DNA of 64,000 nucleotides from assembly GCF_003686955.1 (NCBI RefSeq), contig NZ_RCVM01000002.1:62001-126000 (forward strand). The letters run 5' to 3'. A program made the translations under genes and the position numbers. The DNA is from Streptococcus hillyeri (GTDB lineage: Bacteria; Bacillota; Bacilli; Lactobacillales; Streptococcaceae). How positions within the stretch are numbered: position 1 is the stretch's first letter; the number at the start of each line of letters is the position of its first letter. Under the pieces are notes generated by a model. It made no database searches. It was not told the origin of the DNA and saw only the letters and a list, made by a program, of their open reading frames with translations. Shown one piece after another: positions 46,791 to 56,873 of the stretch.

Positions 46791-46818
46791 AAAATCTCGC
46801 CAATTGGTGAGATTTTTT
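46791..46818 (+). terminator. Terminator abutting the truB promoter
   Basis: AAAATCTC-gccaattggt-GAGATTTTTT. Its T run runs directly into the TGTTATAAT box. Confidence 0.8.
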
Positions 46819-46826
46819 GTTATAAT
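46818..46826 (+). promoter_or_regulatory. Extended -10 promoter of truB-ribF (leaderless)
   Basis: TG-t-TATAAT, with TATAAT at 46821-46826. The truB ATG is at 46834, 7 nt downstream. Confidence 0.65.
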
Positions 46827-46833
46827 AAATGTT

Positions 46834-47712
46834 ATGATTTCAGGAATTATTAATTTGAAAAAAGAAGCGGGAATGACTAGCCATGATGCTGTTTTCAAGC
46901 TTCGCAAACTCTTAAAAGAAAAAAAGATTGGTCACGGGGGGACTCTTGATCCAGATGTGACGGGTGTTTTACCTATTGCCGTTGGAAAAGCGACGCGTGT
47001 TATTGAGTACATGACTGAGGCTGGAAAAGTCTACGAGGGTGAGATAACGCTTGGTTTTTCAACCACAACAGAAGATGCTTCTGGTGAGATTGTTGAGACA
47101 ACACCGGTATCAGATTTATCTGAGGAAGCTGTTGATCTCGCCATGTCTGCTTTTGTTGGCAAAATCACTCAAACCCCACCCATGTATTCTGCGGTCAAAG
47201 TCAATGGACGCAAACTTTACGAATATGCGCGTGCTGGTGAAGAGGTTGAACGCCCATCACGTCAAGTGACCATTACGGAATTTGCACGTACCTCACCGAT
47301 TTCTTTGGAAAATGGCAGAGCGGTATTTACCTTTCGAGTGGCTTGCAGCAAGGGAACGTATGTTCGAACCTTATCTGTTGATTTAGGCGCAGCGCTTGGC
47401 TATGCCAGTCATATGTCTGCTCTTCAAAGGACAGCTTCGGCAGGATTGGAATTAAGCTCTGCTTTGACTCTGGAAGAAATCAAAGAAAAGGTCAATGACG
47501 ATGATTGGAGCTTTTTGCTGCCGATTGAGTACGGTGTTGCTGACTTGCCGCACGTTGAACTGACTTCAGCGGACGTCACTGAAATTTCCTATGGTCGTCG
47601 TGTCAAGCTGGAAACTTCTGCAGAATTAATAGCAGGTTTTCATGAGGGCAAAGTGATTGCCATTTTAGAAGCGCGTGACGACTTATATAAACCTAGAAAA
47701 GTATTGATTTAA
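46834..47712 (+). CDS. truB: tRNA pseudouridine-55 synthase
   Basis: A 292-residue protein from ATG 46834 ([18 protein letters not shown]). The catalytic aspartate is in [16 protein letters not shown] (about residue 42), and [12 protein letters not shown] and [15 protein letters not shown] follow. It makes the T-loop pseudouridine in tRNAs. No Shine-Dalgarno is visible. ribF begins 5 nt after the stop, the usual pairing. Confidence 0.96.
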   Translation: MISGIINLKKEAGMTSHDAVFKLRKLLKEKKIGHGGTLDPDVTGVLPIAVGKATRVIEYMTEAGKVYEGEITLGFSTTTEDASGEIVETTPVSDLSEEAVDLAMSAFVGKITQTPPMYSAVKVNGRKLYEYARAGEEVERPSRQVTITEFARTSPISLENGRAVFTFRVACSKGTYVRTLSVDLGAALGYASHMSALQRTASAGLELSSALTLEEIKEKVNDDDWSFLLPIEYGVADLPHVELTSADVTEISYGRRVKLETSAELIAGFHEGKVIAILEARDDLYKPRKVLI

Positions 47713-47717
47713 CGAAC

Positions 47718-48632
47718 ATGAACATCATAACGATAAAAAATCATCACGATTTGTTAACTACACAACCGACAGTCTTGGTTTTAGGCTATTTTGATGGTCT
47801 GCATCTGGGACACAAGGCTCTTTTTGATAAGGCACGAGAAATAGCAGAGCAAAAAAACTTGCCGATTTCAGTGTTGACGTTTCATGAGTCTCCAAAGCTG
47901 ACCTTTGCTCGTTTTAGTCCAGAATTGCTGTTGCACCTGACTTATCCTGAAAAGCGCTACGCAAAATTTGAAGAGTATGGTGTCGATTACCTCTATTTGA
48001 CCAACTTTACCAGTGATTTTGCGAAAACCAGTTCAGACAATTTTATCAAGCATTACGTCGAAAAATTACAGGCTCAGGACATTGTTGTCGGCTTTGATTA
48101 CCAATTTGGTCACAATAAAACAAACAGCGACTATCTAGCTCGTAATACTAATGCTACTGTGCACACCGTAGAAGAAGTCCAACTAGATGGTGAAAAGATT
48201 TCCTCAACACGTATCCGTGAAGCGGTAACGAAAGGCGATATCGGGTTAACCAATCAATTGCTGGGATATACGTTCACGACACGAGGCATTGTGGTCCATG
48301 GTGATGCGCGTGGTCGTACCATCGGATACCCAACAGCCAATCTAGCTCCGATTGATCGGACACATTTACCCTCAGATGGGGTTTATGTCACAGACGTTCG
48401 TGTCAAAGGAAAAATCTATCGCGCAATGACTTCGATTGGTCAGAACGTCACGTTTGGTGGAACAGAGTTACGACTGGAAGCGCATCTTTTTGACTTTACT
48501 GGGGAAATATACGGTGAAGAAGTTGAGATTTTCTGGTTGCATAAAATTCGGGACATGGTCAAATTCTCTGGCATTGATGATTTGATTACACAATTGGAAA
48601 AAGATGAACAATTTTCAAAAAAATGGGCTTAA
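47718..48632 (+). CDS. ribF: Bifunctional riboflavin kinase / FAD synthetase
   Basis: A 304-residue protein. The N-terminal FMN adenylyltransferase domain has GYFDGLHLGHKAL (about 23-35) and ISSTRIREAV. The C-terminal riboflavin-kinase domain has GRTIGYPTANL (about 206-216) and the GTELRLEAHLFDF motif. It makes FMN then FAD. Cotranscribed with truB. Confidence 0.96.
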   Translation: MNIITIKNHHDLLTTQPTVLVLGYFDGLHLGHKALFDKAREIAEQKNLPISVLTFHESPKLTFARFSPELLLHLTYPEKRYAKFEEYGVDYLYLTNFTSDFAKTSSDNFIKHYVEKLQAQDIVVGFDYQFGHNKTNSDYLARNTNATVHTVEEVQLDGEKISSTRIREAVTKGDIGLTNQLLGYTFTTRGIVVHGDARGRTIGYPTANLAPIDRTHLPSDGVYVTDVRVKGKIYRAMTSIGQNVTFGGTELRLEAHLFDFTGEIYGEEVEIFWLHKIRDMVKFSGIDDLITQLEKDEQFSKKWA

Positions 48633-48669
48633 TTATGAAAAAAGTCTAGAAATATGATTTACTTTTTTG

Positions 48670-48675
48670 TATAAT
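48670..48675 (+). promoter_or_regulatory. -10 box of spx
   Basis: TATAAT 37 bp before the start codon, with no convincing -35. Confidence 0.45.
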
Positions 48676-48711
48676 AAAGTGTAAATAGTTAAGGATAGAG
48701 GCGGTGTTGAC

Positions 48712-49125
48712 ATGATTACGCTATATTTATCGCCTAGCTGTACCAGTTGTCGTAAAGCGAGGGCATGGTTATTAAAGCACGATGTAGAGTTTCGCGAACA
48801 TAACATTATAACAAGTCCGCTTTCACGCGAGGAATTGTTAGATATTTTATCTTACACTGAAAATGGGACTGAGGATATTATTTCAACACGCTCTAAGGTT
48901 TTTCAGAAGCTTAATATTGATGTGGACGAATTGTCTATTTCGGAGTTGATTAAGTTGATTGCTGAAAATCCTAGCCTTCTTCGTCGTCCGATTATTATGG
49001 ATAGCAAACGGATGCAGATTGGTTTTAATGAAGATGAAATCCGTGCCTTTTTACCACGCGATTATCGTAAACAGGGCTTGCGACAAGCCACTATTCGAGC
49101 AGAGATTGAGGGAAGACATGCATAA
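48712..49125 (+). CDS. Spx-family transcriptional regulator
   Basis: A 137-residue ArsC-like protein. The redox pair CTSC (residues 10-13) is in [35 protein letters not shown] is the Spx motif downstream. Spx contacts the RNA polymerase alpha subunit and switches on oxidative-stress genes. Streptococci carry two copies (SpxA1, SpxA2). Position next to truB-ribF suggests SpxA1 to me, but I keep the symbol empty. It overlaps the UPF0223 gene by 8 nt. Confidence 0.9.
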   Translation: MITLYLSPSCTSCRKARAWLLKHDVEFREHNIITSPLSREELLDILSYTENGTEDIISTRSKVFQKLNIDVDELSISELIKLIAENPSLLRRPIIMDSKRMQIGFNEDEIRAFLPRDYRKQGLRQATIRAEIEGRHA

Positions 49126-49396
49126 GAGTTATTCTTATCCACTTGATTTGACTTGGAGCACTGATGAGATTACTTCAGTGCTTTCTTTTTTGAACGCCGT
49201 AGAGCTTGCCTACGAGTCTAAAATAGACGCCGAAAAATTGTTAAGTAGCTATGCTATTTTTAAAAGCATTGTGAAAAGTAAGGCTCAAGAAAAGCAGATT
49301 GACCGTGAATTTGAGGCAACCAGTGGTTACTCGACTTACCGTGCTGTGCAAGCAGCAAAAAATAAGGGGAAGGGTGTGATTTCGCTTGGAAAGTAA
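49118..49396 (+). CDS. UPF0223 family protein
   Basis: A 92-residue protein, [29 protein letters not shown], the hallmark of UPF0223/YktA. Function unknown. ATG 49118 lies inside the spx 3' end, and the stop overlaps the next gene by 11 nt, so translation is coupled across the three. Confidence 0.88.
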   Translation: MHKSYSYPLDLTWSTDEITSVLSFLNAVELAYESKIDAEKLLSSYAIFKSIVKSKAQEKQIDREFEATSGYSTYRAVQAAKNKGKGVISLGK

Positions 49397-50165
49397 ATTT
49401 ACCTTTGCTCAAAATGTAATCAAAGAAGCAGGCAAATTACTTCTTCAACAAATGGAAGACATCTTTGATATCACCGTTAAATCGACAAATGATGACATTG
49501 TAACGTCGGTGGATGTTGCTATTCAAACCTTTTTAATGCAGAAGATTACGGTTTCCTACCCCAAGGATCATTTTTTGGCTGAGGAATCAGATAATCAGCA
49601 AGCGATTTCTGATGGTAATGTCTGGGTGATTGACCCGATAGATGGTACGCTTAATTTTGTCACACAAAAATCCGATTTTGCCATTATGTTAGCTTATTTT
49701 GAGCAGGGTGTTGGTCAATTTGGATTGATTTATGATGTGATGGCAGATAAACTCTACGCTGGTGGTGGCATTTTTCCAGTAACTTGTAATGGCAGAGAAC
49801 TTCCTGTTTTTGACGGTCGCCCACTAAATCAATCTCTTGTAGCGTGTAATACAGGCATGATTGTGCAAAATGATCATAATATTCTAGCGGTTTTACAGAA
49901 TGCTTTAGGGATTAGAAATTATGGCTGTGCTGGTCTGAGCATGGCTAAGGTTCTCAATAATCAGCTTTGGGCATATTTTTCAAATGTTTATCCTTGGGAT
50001 TATGCCGCAGCTAGTATTTTAGGCCAATCATTGGGATATGAACTGCTGACCTTAGATGGTCAGACGGTTGATTTTATCAGCCGTGAGAAAGTTGTTTTTC
50101 TTCCAAGACAGTATAAGGCAGATGTCTTACACTTACTAAATAAAAATGAACAGAATTGGGCATAG
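49386..50165 (+). CDS. Inositol monophosphatase family protein
   Basis: A 259-residue protein with a TTG start at 49386 ([16 protein letters not shown]) inside the end of the UPF0223 gene. The lithium-sensitive phosphatase motifs are [27 protein letters not shown] and YPWDYAAAS. Substrates in bacteria include inositol phosphates, 3'-phosphoadenosine phosphates or fructose-1,6-bisphosphate, and I cannot choose between them. Confidence 0.9.
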   Translation: MESKFTFAQNVIKEAGKLLLQQMEDIFDITVKSTNDDIVTSVDVAIQTFLMQKITVSYPKDHFLAEESDNQQAISDGNVWVIDPIDGTLNFVTQKSDFAIMLAYFEQGVGQFGLIYDVMADKLYAGGGIFPVTCNGRELPVFDGRPLNQSLVACNTGMIVQNDHNILAVLQNALGIRNYGCAGLSMAKVLNNQLWAYFSNVYPWDYAAASILGQSLGYELLTLDGQTVDFISREKVVFLPRQYKADVLHLLNKNEQNWA

Positions 50166-50181
50166 CTCAGTTCTGTTTTTT
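50147..50181 (+). terminator. Terminator overlapping the IMPase stop
   Basis: AACAGAA...TTCTGTT then TTTT. The left arm lies in the last codons of the phosphatase gene. Confidence 0.75.
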
Positions 50182-50208
50182 GCTTAAAAACAGTGATTTT
50201 AGTATAAT
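50180..50208 (+). promoter_or_regulatory. Promoter of the rRNA methyltransferase gene (leaderless)
   Basis: TTGCTT (50180-50185), 17 bp, TATAAT (50203-50208), with ATG at 50215. The -35 overlaps the tail of the preceding terminator. Confidence 0.65.
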
Positions 50209-50214
50209 ATAGAC

Positions 50215-51522
50215 ATGTATTTACCTAAACCATTTATCGAAAAATATCGTTCTATTTTGGGAGAAGAGGCTGATGATTTTCTCAAAACCTTTGATGAAGA
50301 ATCGCAATCAGCTTATCGCATAAATCCTCTCAAGAAGGAGCAGAAGTCCTTTAGTGATCCTATTCCTAATACCCCGTGGGGATTTTATGGAAAAGTTTCT
50401 GGAAAAAGTGCAGAGCATGTCACAGGATTAGTCTATTCTCAAGAGCCTGCTGCTCAGATTGTTGGGCAAATTGCTGCGCCTAAAAAGGGAATGAAAGTCT
50501 TGGACCTTGCAGCTGCACCGGGAGGAAAATCAACACACCTGCTCAGCTATTTACAAAATACAGGTGTCCTCGTCTCCAATGAAATTTCGACGAAACGTAG
50601 CAAGATTCTTGTAGAAAATATTGAACGTTTTGGTGCTAGAAATGTGGTCGTCACTAATGAGAGTGCTGAAAGACTATCAAAAGTCTTCTCGAACTATTTT
50701 GATCTTATAGTTTTTGATGGACCTTGCTCAGGTGAGGGAATGTTTCGTAAAGACCATGAAGCGACACAGTATTGGCACGAAGCCTATCCCGCAGAATGTG
50801 CAGAGCTGCAAAAATCCATTTTAAAAGATGCCATGAAAATGCTTGCCCCAGGCGGGCGCTTAGTCTACTCAACCTGTACTTGGGCTCCTGAGGAGAATGA
50901 AGAGGTGGTTAAATGGCTCCTTGATTCATATGAACTTGATTTGATAGATGTTCCTAAAATCAATGGTATGGTTGAAGGGATTGGCATTCCAGAGGTTGGG
51001 CGGATGTATCCTCATCATTTTAAAGGTGAAGGGCAATTTGTCGCTCATTTGAAAGATCAGCGCCAGCCAGTCACTCAAAAAATGAAAACGTCCAAAACCA
51101 ATCTCAGCCGTGAGCAGTTGTCGCTTTGGCAAGAGTTTACTAGAGAGCACCTTACGATTTCTTTATCAGGTTTATTGCAGACCTTTGGTGATCAGCTTTA
51201 CCTGTTACCGGATGGCTTACCTGATTTGAAAAAGTTGAAAATTGCACGTAACGGTCTACATCTTGGAACCTTTAAAAAGAAACGTTTTGAACCGTCTTTT
51301 GCTTTAGGACTTGCCTTATCGCCTGATGATGTAGAACAGTTTGTAAAAATTGATATAGAACAGTTTGAACTTTATGTCGCAGGAAATATCATTCAGTTAC
51401 CAGAACAGTATAAAAATGGTTGGTACCAAGTGGTTGTAGAGGGCAACGGCATGGGATTTGCTAAGGTTGTTGGGAATACGCTCAAAAATTATTTCCCCAA
51501 AGGCTTGCGTTTTAACACCTAA
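50215..51522 (+). CDS. RsmF/YebU-like 16S rRNA cytosine-C5 methyltransferase
   Basis: A 435-residue protein. The SAM-binding loop VLDLAAAPGGKST is at about 95-107. The two m5C cysteines are C171 (DGPCSGEGMFRK) and C221 (YSTCTWAPEENE). A C-terminal PUA-like region follows, as in RsmF. The target nucleotide is inferred. No Shine-Dalgarno precedes the ATG, and the -10 box is 6 nt away, so a leaderless message is predicted. Confidence 0.9.
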   Translation: MYLPKPFIEKYRSILGEEADDFLKTFDEESQSAYRINPLKKEQKSFSDPIPNTPWGFYGKVSGKSAEHVTGLVYSQEPAAQIVGQIAAPKKGMKVLDLAAAPGGKSTHLLSYLQNTGVLVSNEISTKRSKILVENIERFGARNVVVTNESAERLSKVFSNYFDLIVFDGPCSGEGMFRKDHEATQYWHEAYPAECAELQKSILKDAMKMLAPGGRLVYSTCTWAPEENEEVVKWLLDSYELDLIDVPKINGMVEGIGIPEVGRMYPHHFKGEGQFVAHLKDQRQPVTQKMKTSKTNLSREQLSLWQEFTREHLTISLSGLLQTFGDQLYLLPDGLPDLKKLKIARNGLHLGTFKKKRFEPSFALGLALSPDDVEQFVKIDIEQFELYVAGNIIQLPEQYKNGWYQVVVEGNGMGFAKVVGNTLKNYFPKGLRFNT

Positions 51523-51574
51523 GTGTTATGGAATACAATTTATAAAAATATTCTAGATAGCAAGAGTTTCTATA

Positions 51575-51583
51575 TGTTATGAT
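51575..51583 (+). promoter_or_regulatory. Extended -10 of the pst operon
   Basis: TG-t-TATGAT at 51575-51583, 56 bp before pstS. A phosphate-regulator box is likely nearby but I could not recognise one. Confidence 0.4.
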
Positions 51584-51638
51584 GTAATTGGTGTAAAGCA
51601 CCACAATTGTTTTCAGAAAAAAATGAAAAGGAAAAACA

Positions 51639-52517
51639 ATGACAATTAAGAAAAAATCTAAGTGGCAACTACTAGCCCTAGTCGGTTTGTCAAGTGCAAC
51701 TCTCTCAGCTTGCTCTAGTTGGATTGATCGAGGTGAGTCTATTACTGCGGTAGGTTCTACGGCTTTACAGCCATTGGTTGAAGCAGCGGCCGATGAATTT
51801 GGTTCTACCCATATTGGAAAATCAGTCAATGTCCAAGGTGGTGGTTCAGGTACTGGACTTTCTCAAGTGCAATTAGGAGCAGTTGATATTGGTAACTCAG
51901 ACGTATTTGCTGAGGAAAAAGATGGTATTGATGCTTCAGCGCTTGTTGACCATCAAGTAGCAGTAGCGGGTCTTGCAGTGATTGTCAATGAAAAAGTGAC
52001 AGTAGATAACTTGACGACAGAGCAGCTACGTCAAATTTTTACTGGTGAAATATCTAATTGGAAAGAGGTCGGGGGTTCAGACCTTGATATTACCATTATC
52101 AATCGTGCGGCTTCTTCAGGTTCTCGTGCAACATTTGACAGCGTCATTATGGATGGCAAAAATGCTAAACAGAGTCAGGAACAAGATTCAAATGGTATGG
52201 TTAAATCTATCGTCGCACAGACGCCAGGTGCTATTTCTTACCTAGCTTTTGCCTACGTGGATGATTCGATCAGTACCATGAAATTGAATGGCTTTGCTCC
52301 GACACCAGAAAATGTCGCAACTAATGATTGGCCAATTTGGGCTTATGAGCACATGTACACTAAAGGTAAGTCAGAAAAGCTGACAAAAGAATTTTTAGAT
52401 TACATGGTTTCAGACGAAGTACAAGAAGGCATTGTAGAAAGTATGGGATATATTTCAATCAATGACATGAAAGTTACTAAGTCAGCTGATGGTGTGGTAA
52501 CGGAGAAGGAGGACTAA
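51639..52517 (+). CDS. pstS: Phosphate ABC transporter substrate-binding lipoprotein
   Basis: A 292-residue protein. Residues 1-24 form a lipoprotein signal peptide and the lipobox LSAC puts the lipidated cysteine at C25. Phosphate-contact motifs are [21 protein letters not shown] and ASSGSRATF. It delivers phosphate to PstCA. It is the first gene of pstS-C-A-B1-B2-phoU; a scavenging operon of this type is induced by low phosphate in other streptococci. Confidence 0.96.
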   Translation: MTIKKKSKWQLLALVGLSSATLSACSSWIDRGESITAVGSTALQPLVEAAADEFGSTHIGKSVNVQGGGSGTGLSQVQLGAVDIGNSDVFAEEKDGIDASALVDHQVAVAGLAVIVNEKVTVDNLTTEQLRQIFTGEISNWKEVGGSDLDITIINRAASSGSRATFDSVIMDGKNAKQSQEQDSNGMVKSIVAQTPGAISYLAFAYVDDSISTMKLNGFAPTPENVATNDWPIWAYEHMYTKGKSEKLTKEFLDYMVSDEVQEGIVESMGYISINDMKVTKSADGVVTEKED

Positions 52518-52518
52518 G

Positions 52519-53436
52519 ATGAAAAATGAAGAATTAGCTAAAAAACTGATGTCACCTTCAAAAAATTCAAGATTGGAAAAATTTGGTAAAACCATCACTT
52601 TTATGTGTCTCGCCTTAATTGTTTTCATCGTTGCAATGATTTTGATTTTTGTGGCTCAAAAAGGCTTGTCGACCTTCTTCTCAGATGGTGTGAATATCTT
52701 TACCTTCTTGTTTGATGGAAAATGGAATCCAAGTCAAAAAGAATTTGGAGCTCTTCCAATGATTGCAGGCTCATTTATTGTTACGATTTTATCTGCCTTG
52801 ATTGCGACGCCATTTGCAATTGGTGCAGCAGTGTTTATGACAGAAATCTCACCTAAGTATGGTGCTAAAATTCTTCAACCAGCGGTTGAGCTTTTAGTAG
52901 GTATTCCGTCAGTTGTTTACGGATTTATCGGTTTGCAAGTGGTCGTGCCATTCGTTCGTTCGATTTTTGGTGGTACTGGTTTTGGTATCTTATCAGGGGT
53001 ATTTGTCCTTTTCGTTATGATTTTGCCGACGGTTACCTTCATGACAACAGATACCCTGCGTGCGGTGCCTCGTCATTACCGTGAGGCCAGTCTTGCGATG
53101 GGAGCGACACGTTGGCAAACGACTTGGCGTGTGACTTTAAATGCAGCTCGTCCAGGGATTTTCACAGCAGTCATCTTTGGTATGGCACGTGCTTTTGGTG
53201 AAGCTCTGGCCATCCAGATGGTCGTAGGTAACTCAGCAGTGATGCCGACATCTTTGACAACACCTGCGGCAACCCTGACCTCTGTTTTGACAATGGGAAT
53301 TGGTAATACCGTTATGGGAACGGTTCAAAATAATGTACTATGGTCACTTGCCCTTGTCTTGCTCCTTATGAGCCTTGCCTTCAACATGTTAGTTAAATTT
53401 ATTACGAGAGAGAGAAAGAGAAATTATGCACGCTAA
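52519..53436 (+). CDS. pstC: Phosphate ABC transporter permease PstC
   Basis: A 305-residue protein with about six membrane helices and the BPD_transp_1 coupling loop (YREASLAMGATRWQTTWRVTL, about 190-210). It starts 1 nt after pstS and overlaps pstA by 11 nt. Confidence 0.95.
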   Translation: MKNEELAKKLMSPSKNSRLEKFGKTITFMCLALIVFIVAMILIFVAQKGLSTFFSDGVNIFTFLFDGKWNPSQKEFGALPMIAGSFIVTILSALIATPFAIGAAVFMTEISPKYGAKILQPAVELLVGIPSVVYGFIGLQVVVPFVRSIFGGTGFGILSGVFVLFVMILPTVTFMTTDTLRAVPRHYREASLAMGATRWQTTWRVTLNAARPGIFTAVIFGMARAFGEALAIQMVVGNSAVMPTSLTTPAATLTSVLTMGIGNTVMGTVQNNVLWSLALVLLLMSLAFNMLVKFITRERKRNYAR

Positions 53437-54313
53437 AAAAATGGATAAATTAGCGACAGGTGTTCTTTATACCATTGCAGGTATCATTGTCACCATTCTA
53501 GCGTCGCTTATTCTTTACATCTTGCTCCGCGGAATTCCACATATTAGCTGGGATTTCTTGACTGGGAAATCATCGTCTTACAAGGCTGGTGGTGGTATTG
53601 GTATTCAGCTTTACAATTCCTTCTTCTTGCTGATTATTACCCTAATTATCTCAGTACCTCTATCAATGGGAGCTGGTATTTACTTGGCTGAATATGCTAA
53701 AAAAGGACCGTTGACAAACTTTATTCGTACCTGTATCGAGATTTTGTCATCTCTCCCATCAGTGGTCGTAGGTCTTTTTGGTTATCTGATTTTCGTTGTT
53801 CAGTTCGAGTACGGCTTTTCAATCATTTCAGGTGCCCTAGCTCTGACTGTATTTAACCTTCCTCAGATGACACGTACCGTTGAAGATAGCTTGCGCACGG
53901 TACACCATACCCAGCGTGAAGCTGGTTTAGCGCTGGGAATTTCACGTTGGGAAACAGTTTTCCATGTGGTTATTCCAGAAGCACTTCCAGGAATTGTCAC
54001 TGGTATTGTACTTGCTTCGGGTCGTATTTTTGGTGAAGCAGCAGCGCTTATTTATACAGCAGGACAGTCTGCACCAGCGATGGATTGGAGTAACTGGAAC
54101 CCACTCAGCGTTTCAAGTCCAATCTCACCATTCCGTCAAGCAGAAACGTTGGCCGTTCATATTTGGAAGGTCAATAGTGAAGGGACAATTCCAGATGGAA
54201 CCCTTGTGTCAGCGGGATCAGCAGCAGTGCTCTTGATTTTTATCTTGATTTTCAACTTTGTTGCTCGTCGCCTTGGCAAATTCCTTCATGCGAAATTGAC
54301 TTCTGCTGAATAA
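53426..54313 (+). CDS. pstA: Phosphate ABC transporter permease PstA
   Basis: A 295-residue protein with six membrane helices. The coupling loop QREAGLALGISRWETVFHVVI contacts PstB. Forms the membrane channel together with PstC. 84 nt separate it from pstB1. Confidence 0.95.
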   Translation: MHAKKMDKLATGVLYTIAGIIVTILASLILYILLRGIPHISWDFLTGKSSSYKAGGGIGIQLYNSFFLLIITLIISVPLSMGAGIYLAEYAKKGPLTNFIRTCIEILSSLPSVVVGLFGYLIFVVQFEYGFSIISGALALTVFNLPQMTRTVEDSLRTVHHTQREAGLALGISRWETVFHVVIPEALPGIVTGIVLASGRIFGEAAALIYTAGQSAPAMDWSNWNPLSVSSPISPFRQAETLAVHIWKVNSEGTIPDGTLVSAGSAAVLLIFILIFNFVARRLGKFLHAKLTSAE

Positions 54314-54397
54314 ACTTAACCTGCCAGATGTGTGCTGAATTTAGAATCTATCCCGGCAGACATCACAGGCTTGGTATCTTATGAATAAGGAGACCAC

Positions 54398-55201
54398 ATG
54401 TCAGAATATAACTGGAATGAGCGTCATATCATTACCTTCCCAGAAGAAAAGACAATCCTTTCAACCAAAGACCTCCACGTTTATTATGGTCAAAAGGAAG
54501 CTATCAAGGGAATTGATATGCAGTTCGAAAAAAATAAAATCACAGCACTTATTGGTCCATCAGGCTGTGGTAAATCAACCTTTCTTCGTAGCCTTAACCG
54601 CATGAATGACACTATTGATATTGCTAAAGTAACTGGTGAAATCATGTACCAAGGAATCGATGTGAATGCCCCTGAAATCAATGTCTACGAAATGCGTAAG
54701 CACATTGGGATGGTGTTCCAACGACCAAATCCATTTGCAAAATCTATCTATAAAAATATTACCTTTGCACATGAACGTGCAGGTGTTCGAGATAAGAAGG
54801 TTCTTGATGAAATCGTTGAAACCTCTTTGAAACAAGCAGCGCTTTGGGATCAGGTTAAAGATAGCCTGCACAAGTCTGCCTTTACCCTTTCAGGTGGTCA
54901 GCAACAAAAACTTTGTATCGCTCGTGCGATTGCTGTAAAACCAGATATTTTATTAATGGATGAACCAGCGTCAAACCTTGACCCAATTGCGACGATGCAA
55001 CTGGAAGAAACCATGTTTGACCTTAAAGAGAATTATTCAATTATTATTGTTACCCATAATATGCAACAGGCTGCTCGTGCGAGTGACTACACAGCGTTCT
55101 TTTATTTAGGGGATTTGATTGAGTACGATAAAACTAAAAATATCTTCCAAAATGCAACGCTCAAGTCAACGAATGACTACGTTACTGGACACTTTGGTTA
55201 G
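54398..55201 (+). CDS. pstB: Phosphate ABC transporter ATPase PstB (copy 1)
   Basis: A 267-residue ATPase. Walker A is GPSGCGKST, the signature [14 protein letters not shown], Walker [13 protein letters not shown] (Ala-Ser-Asn in place of the usual Thr-Ser-Ala), and the switch His is present in [14 protein letters not shown]. It is followed after 8 nt by a second, different pstB. Confidence 0.95.
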   Translation: MSEYNWNERHIITFPEEKTILSTKDLHVYYGQKEAIKGIDMQFEKNKITALIGPSGCGKSTFLRSLNRMNDTIDIAKVTGEIMYQGIDVNAPEINVYEMRKHIGMVFQRPNPFAKSIYKNITFAHERAGVRDKKVLDEIVETSLKQAALWDQVKDSLHKSAFTLSGGQQQKLCIARAIAVKPDILLMDEPASNLDPIATMQLEETMFDLKENYSIIIVTHNMQQAARASDYTAFFYLGDLIEYDKTKNIFQNATLKSTNDYVTGHFG

Positions 55202-55209
55202 GAGGAATC

Positions 55210-55968
55210 ATGACAGAACCTATTTTAGAAGTAAAAGATCTTTCTGTTTATTACAGCCAGAAAAAAGCGCTCAATAGTGTGAGTATGGAATTTTATCCTA
55301 ACGAGATTACAGCATTGATTGGCCCATCAGGTTCAGGAAAATCAACCTTGCTTCGTGCCATTAACCGAATGGGAGACCTCAATCCAGAATGGACATTGAC
55401 AGGCTCTATTATCTATAACGGACATAATATTTATAGCCCACGCACGGATGCAGTAGAACTTCGTAAAGAGATTGGGATGGTTTTCCAACAACCTAACCCA
55501 TTTCCGATGTCTATCTATGAAAATGTCGTTTATGGACTTCGTTTAAAGGGGATCAAAGACAAGGCTGTTTTAGATGAAGCAGTTGAAAAATCCTTAATCG
55601 GGGCTTCAATTTGGGATGAGGTCAAAGACAGGCTTCATGATTCTGCTCTGGGGCTCTCAGGAGGTCAACAACAGCGTGTTTGTATTGCCCGTGTTTTGGC
55701 AAATAGTCCTAAAATCTTGCTTATGGATGAACCAACATCGGCTCTTGACCCGATTTCAGCTGGAAAGATTGAAGATACTCTTTACGAGTTGAAAAAAGAC
55801 TACACGTTGCTCCTTGTGACACGTTCAATGCAACAAGCTTCTCGGATTTCAGACCGCACAGGCTTCTTCTTGGATGGTAACCTAGTTGAATATGACAAGA
55901 CCAAGGAAATGTTCCTTAGTCCTAAACATAAAGAAACCGAAGACTACATTTCTGGTAAATTTGGGTAA
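55210..55968 (+). CDS. pstB: Phosphate ABC transporter ATPase PstB (copy 2)
   Basis: A 252-residue ATPase paralogous to the preceding one. Walker [10 protein letters not shown], signature [14 protein letters not shown] and Walker [13 protein letters not shown] are canonical, but the switch region reads [12 protein letters not shown], with Arg where His is expected. Two pstB genes in tandem with reciprocal differences suggest a PstB1-PstB2 heterodimer. Confidence 0.95.
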   Translation: MTEPILEVKDLSVYYSQKKALNSVSMEFYPNEITALIGPSGSGKSTLLRAINRMGDLNPEWTLTGSIIYNGHNIYSPRTDAVELRKEIGMVFQQPNPFPMSIYENVVYGLRLKGIKDKAVLDEAVEKSLIGASIWDEVKDRLHDSALGLSGGQQQRVCIARVLANSPKILLMDEPTSALDPISAGKIEDTLYELKKDYTLLLVTRSMQQASRISDRTGFFLDGNLVEYDKTKEMFLSPKHKETEDYISGKFG

Positions 55969-55998
55969 TCTCTTACGACTTACGAAAGGAAAAAATAC

Positions 55999-56652
55999 AT
56001 GTTACGTGCACAATTTGAAGAAGAATTATCAAAACTTCACAATCAGTTTTACGCAATGGGAACTGAGGTTCTAGCGCAAATTAACAACGCTGTTCGTTCT
56101 TTTGTGACGCATGATCGTGAAATGGCAAAAGAAGTTATCGAAAGTGACGACGTTGTCAATGCTTATGAAACCCGCTTAGAAAAAAAATCGCTTGAAATCA
56201 TCGCACTTCAGCAACCGGTAGCACATGATTTACGTACTGTTATCACCGTTTTGAAGGCTTCAAGTGATGTGGAGCGTATGGGTGACCATGCGTCAGCTAT
56301 TGCCAAAGCGACGATTCGTACCAAAGGTGAAGAACGCATTGCCGAAGTGGAAGAAGAAATCCGCAAAATGGGGAAAGCTGTTAAGCGAATGGTTGAAGAA
56401 GCTCTTGAAGTTTATATGTCAGGTGATGATGAAAAAGCTTATGAAATCGCTGCATCAGATGAATTGATTGACAACATGTTCAAAGAAATTCAAAACCTTG
56501 CCGTTGAACGTATTCGTGAAAATCCAGACACGGTATTTGCAGGTAAAGAATATTTCCAAGTTTTAATGTACTTAGAACGTATCGGAGACTATGCTAAAAA
56601 TATCTGTGAATGGGTTGTTTACCTCAAAACAGGAAAAATTGTTGAATTGTAA
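55999..56652 (+). CDS. phoU: Phosphate transport system regulator PhoU
   Basis: A 217-residue all-helical protein of two three-helix bundles. Each bundle has the metal-binding E/DxxxD-type motif (DVERMGDHASAIAK around 91-104 and YLERIGDYAKNICEW around 191-205). It damps phosphate uptake and signalling. Last gene of the pst operon; repeat B1 begins 17 nt after it and supplies the terminator. Confidence 0.95.
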   Translation: MLRAQFEEELSKLHNQFYAMGTEVLAQINNAVRSFVTHDREMAKEVIESDDVVNAYETRLEKKSLEIIALQQPVAHDLRTVITVLKASSDVERMGDHASAIAKATIRTKGEERIAEVEEEIRKMGKAVKRMVEEALEVYMSGDDEKAYEIAASDELIDNMFKEIQNLAVERIRENPDTVFAGKEYFQVLMYLERIGDYAKNICEWVVYLKTGKIVEL

Positions 56653-56668
56653 AAAATATGATAAAATG

Positions 56669-56850
56669 GGGTTGGGACAAAAATGTCTCAACCTTCTCTT
56701 GTTAATAGTAATAACAGATTGACGCAGTGGTTGATTGGAAGTCCTAAACCCTTGCATAGCAAGCGTTAGCGGCCATCCTAATCAACTGTGTTGAGGTGGG
56801 ACGACGAAATCAAATTCCGTAAAAGTTGATTCCTGTCCCACTCTCATTTT
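56669..56850 (+). repeat. Intergenic repeat, family B, copy 1
   Basis: A 182 bp element nearly identical to 59420-59603. It opens with the hairpin GGTTGGGACA-aaaa-TGTCTCAACC and closes with GAGGTGGGAC...GTCCCACTCTC enclosing a variable stem. It lies in the phoU-pepN gap. The hairpins followed by T runs can act as terminators. Confidence 0.85.
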
Positions 56851-56873
56851 TATTTAGATTTAGGAGAACCCTT

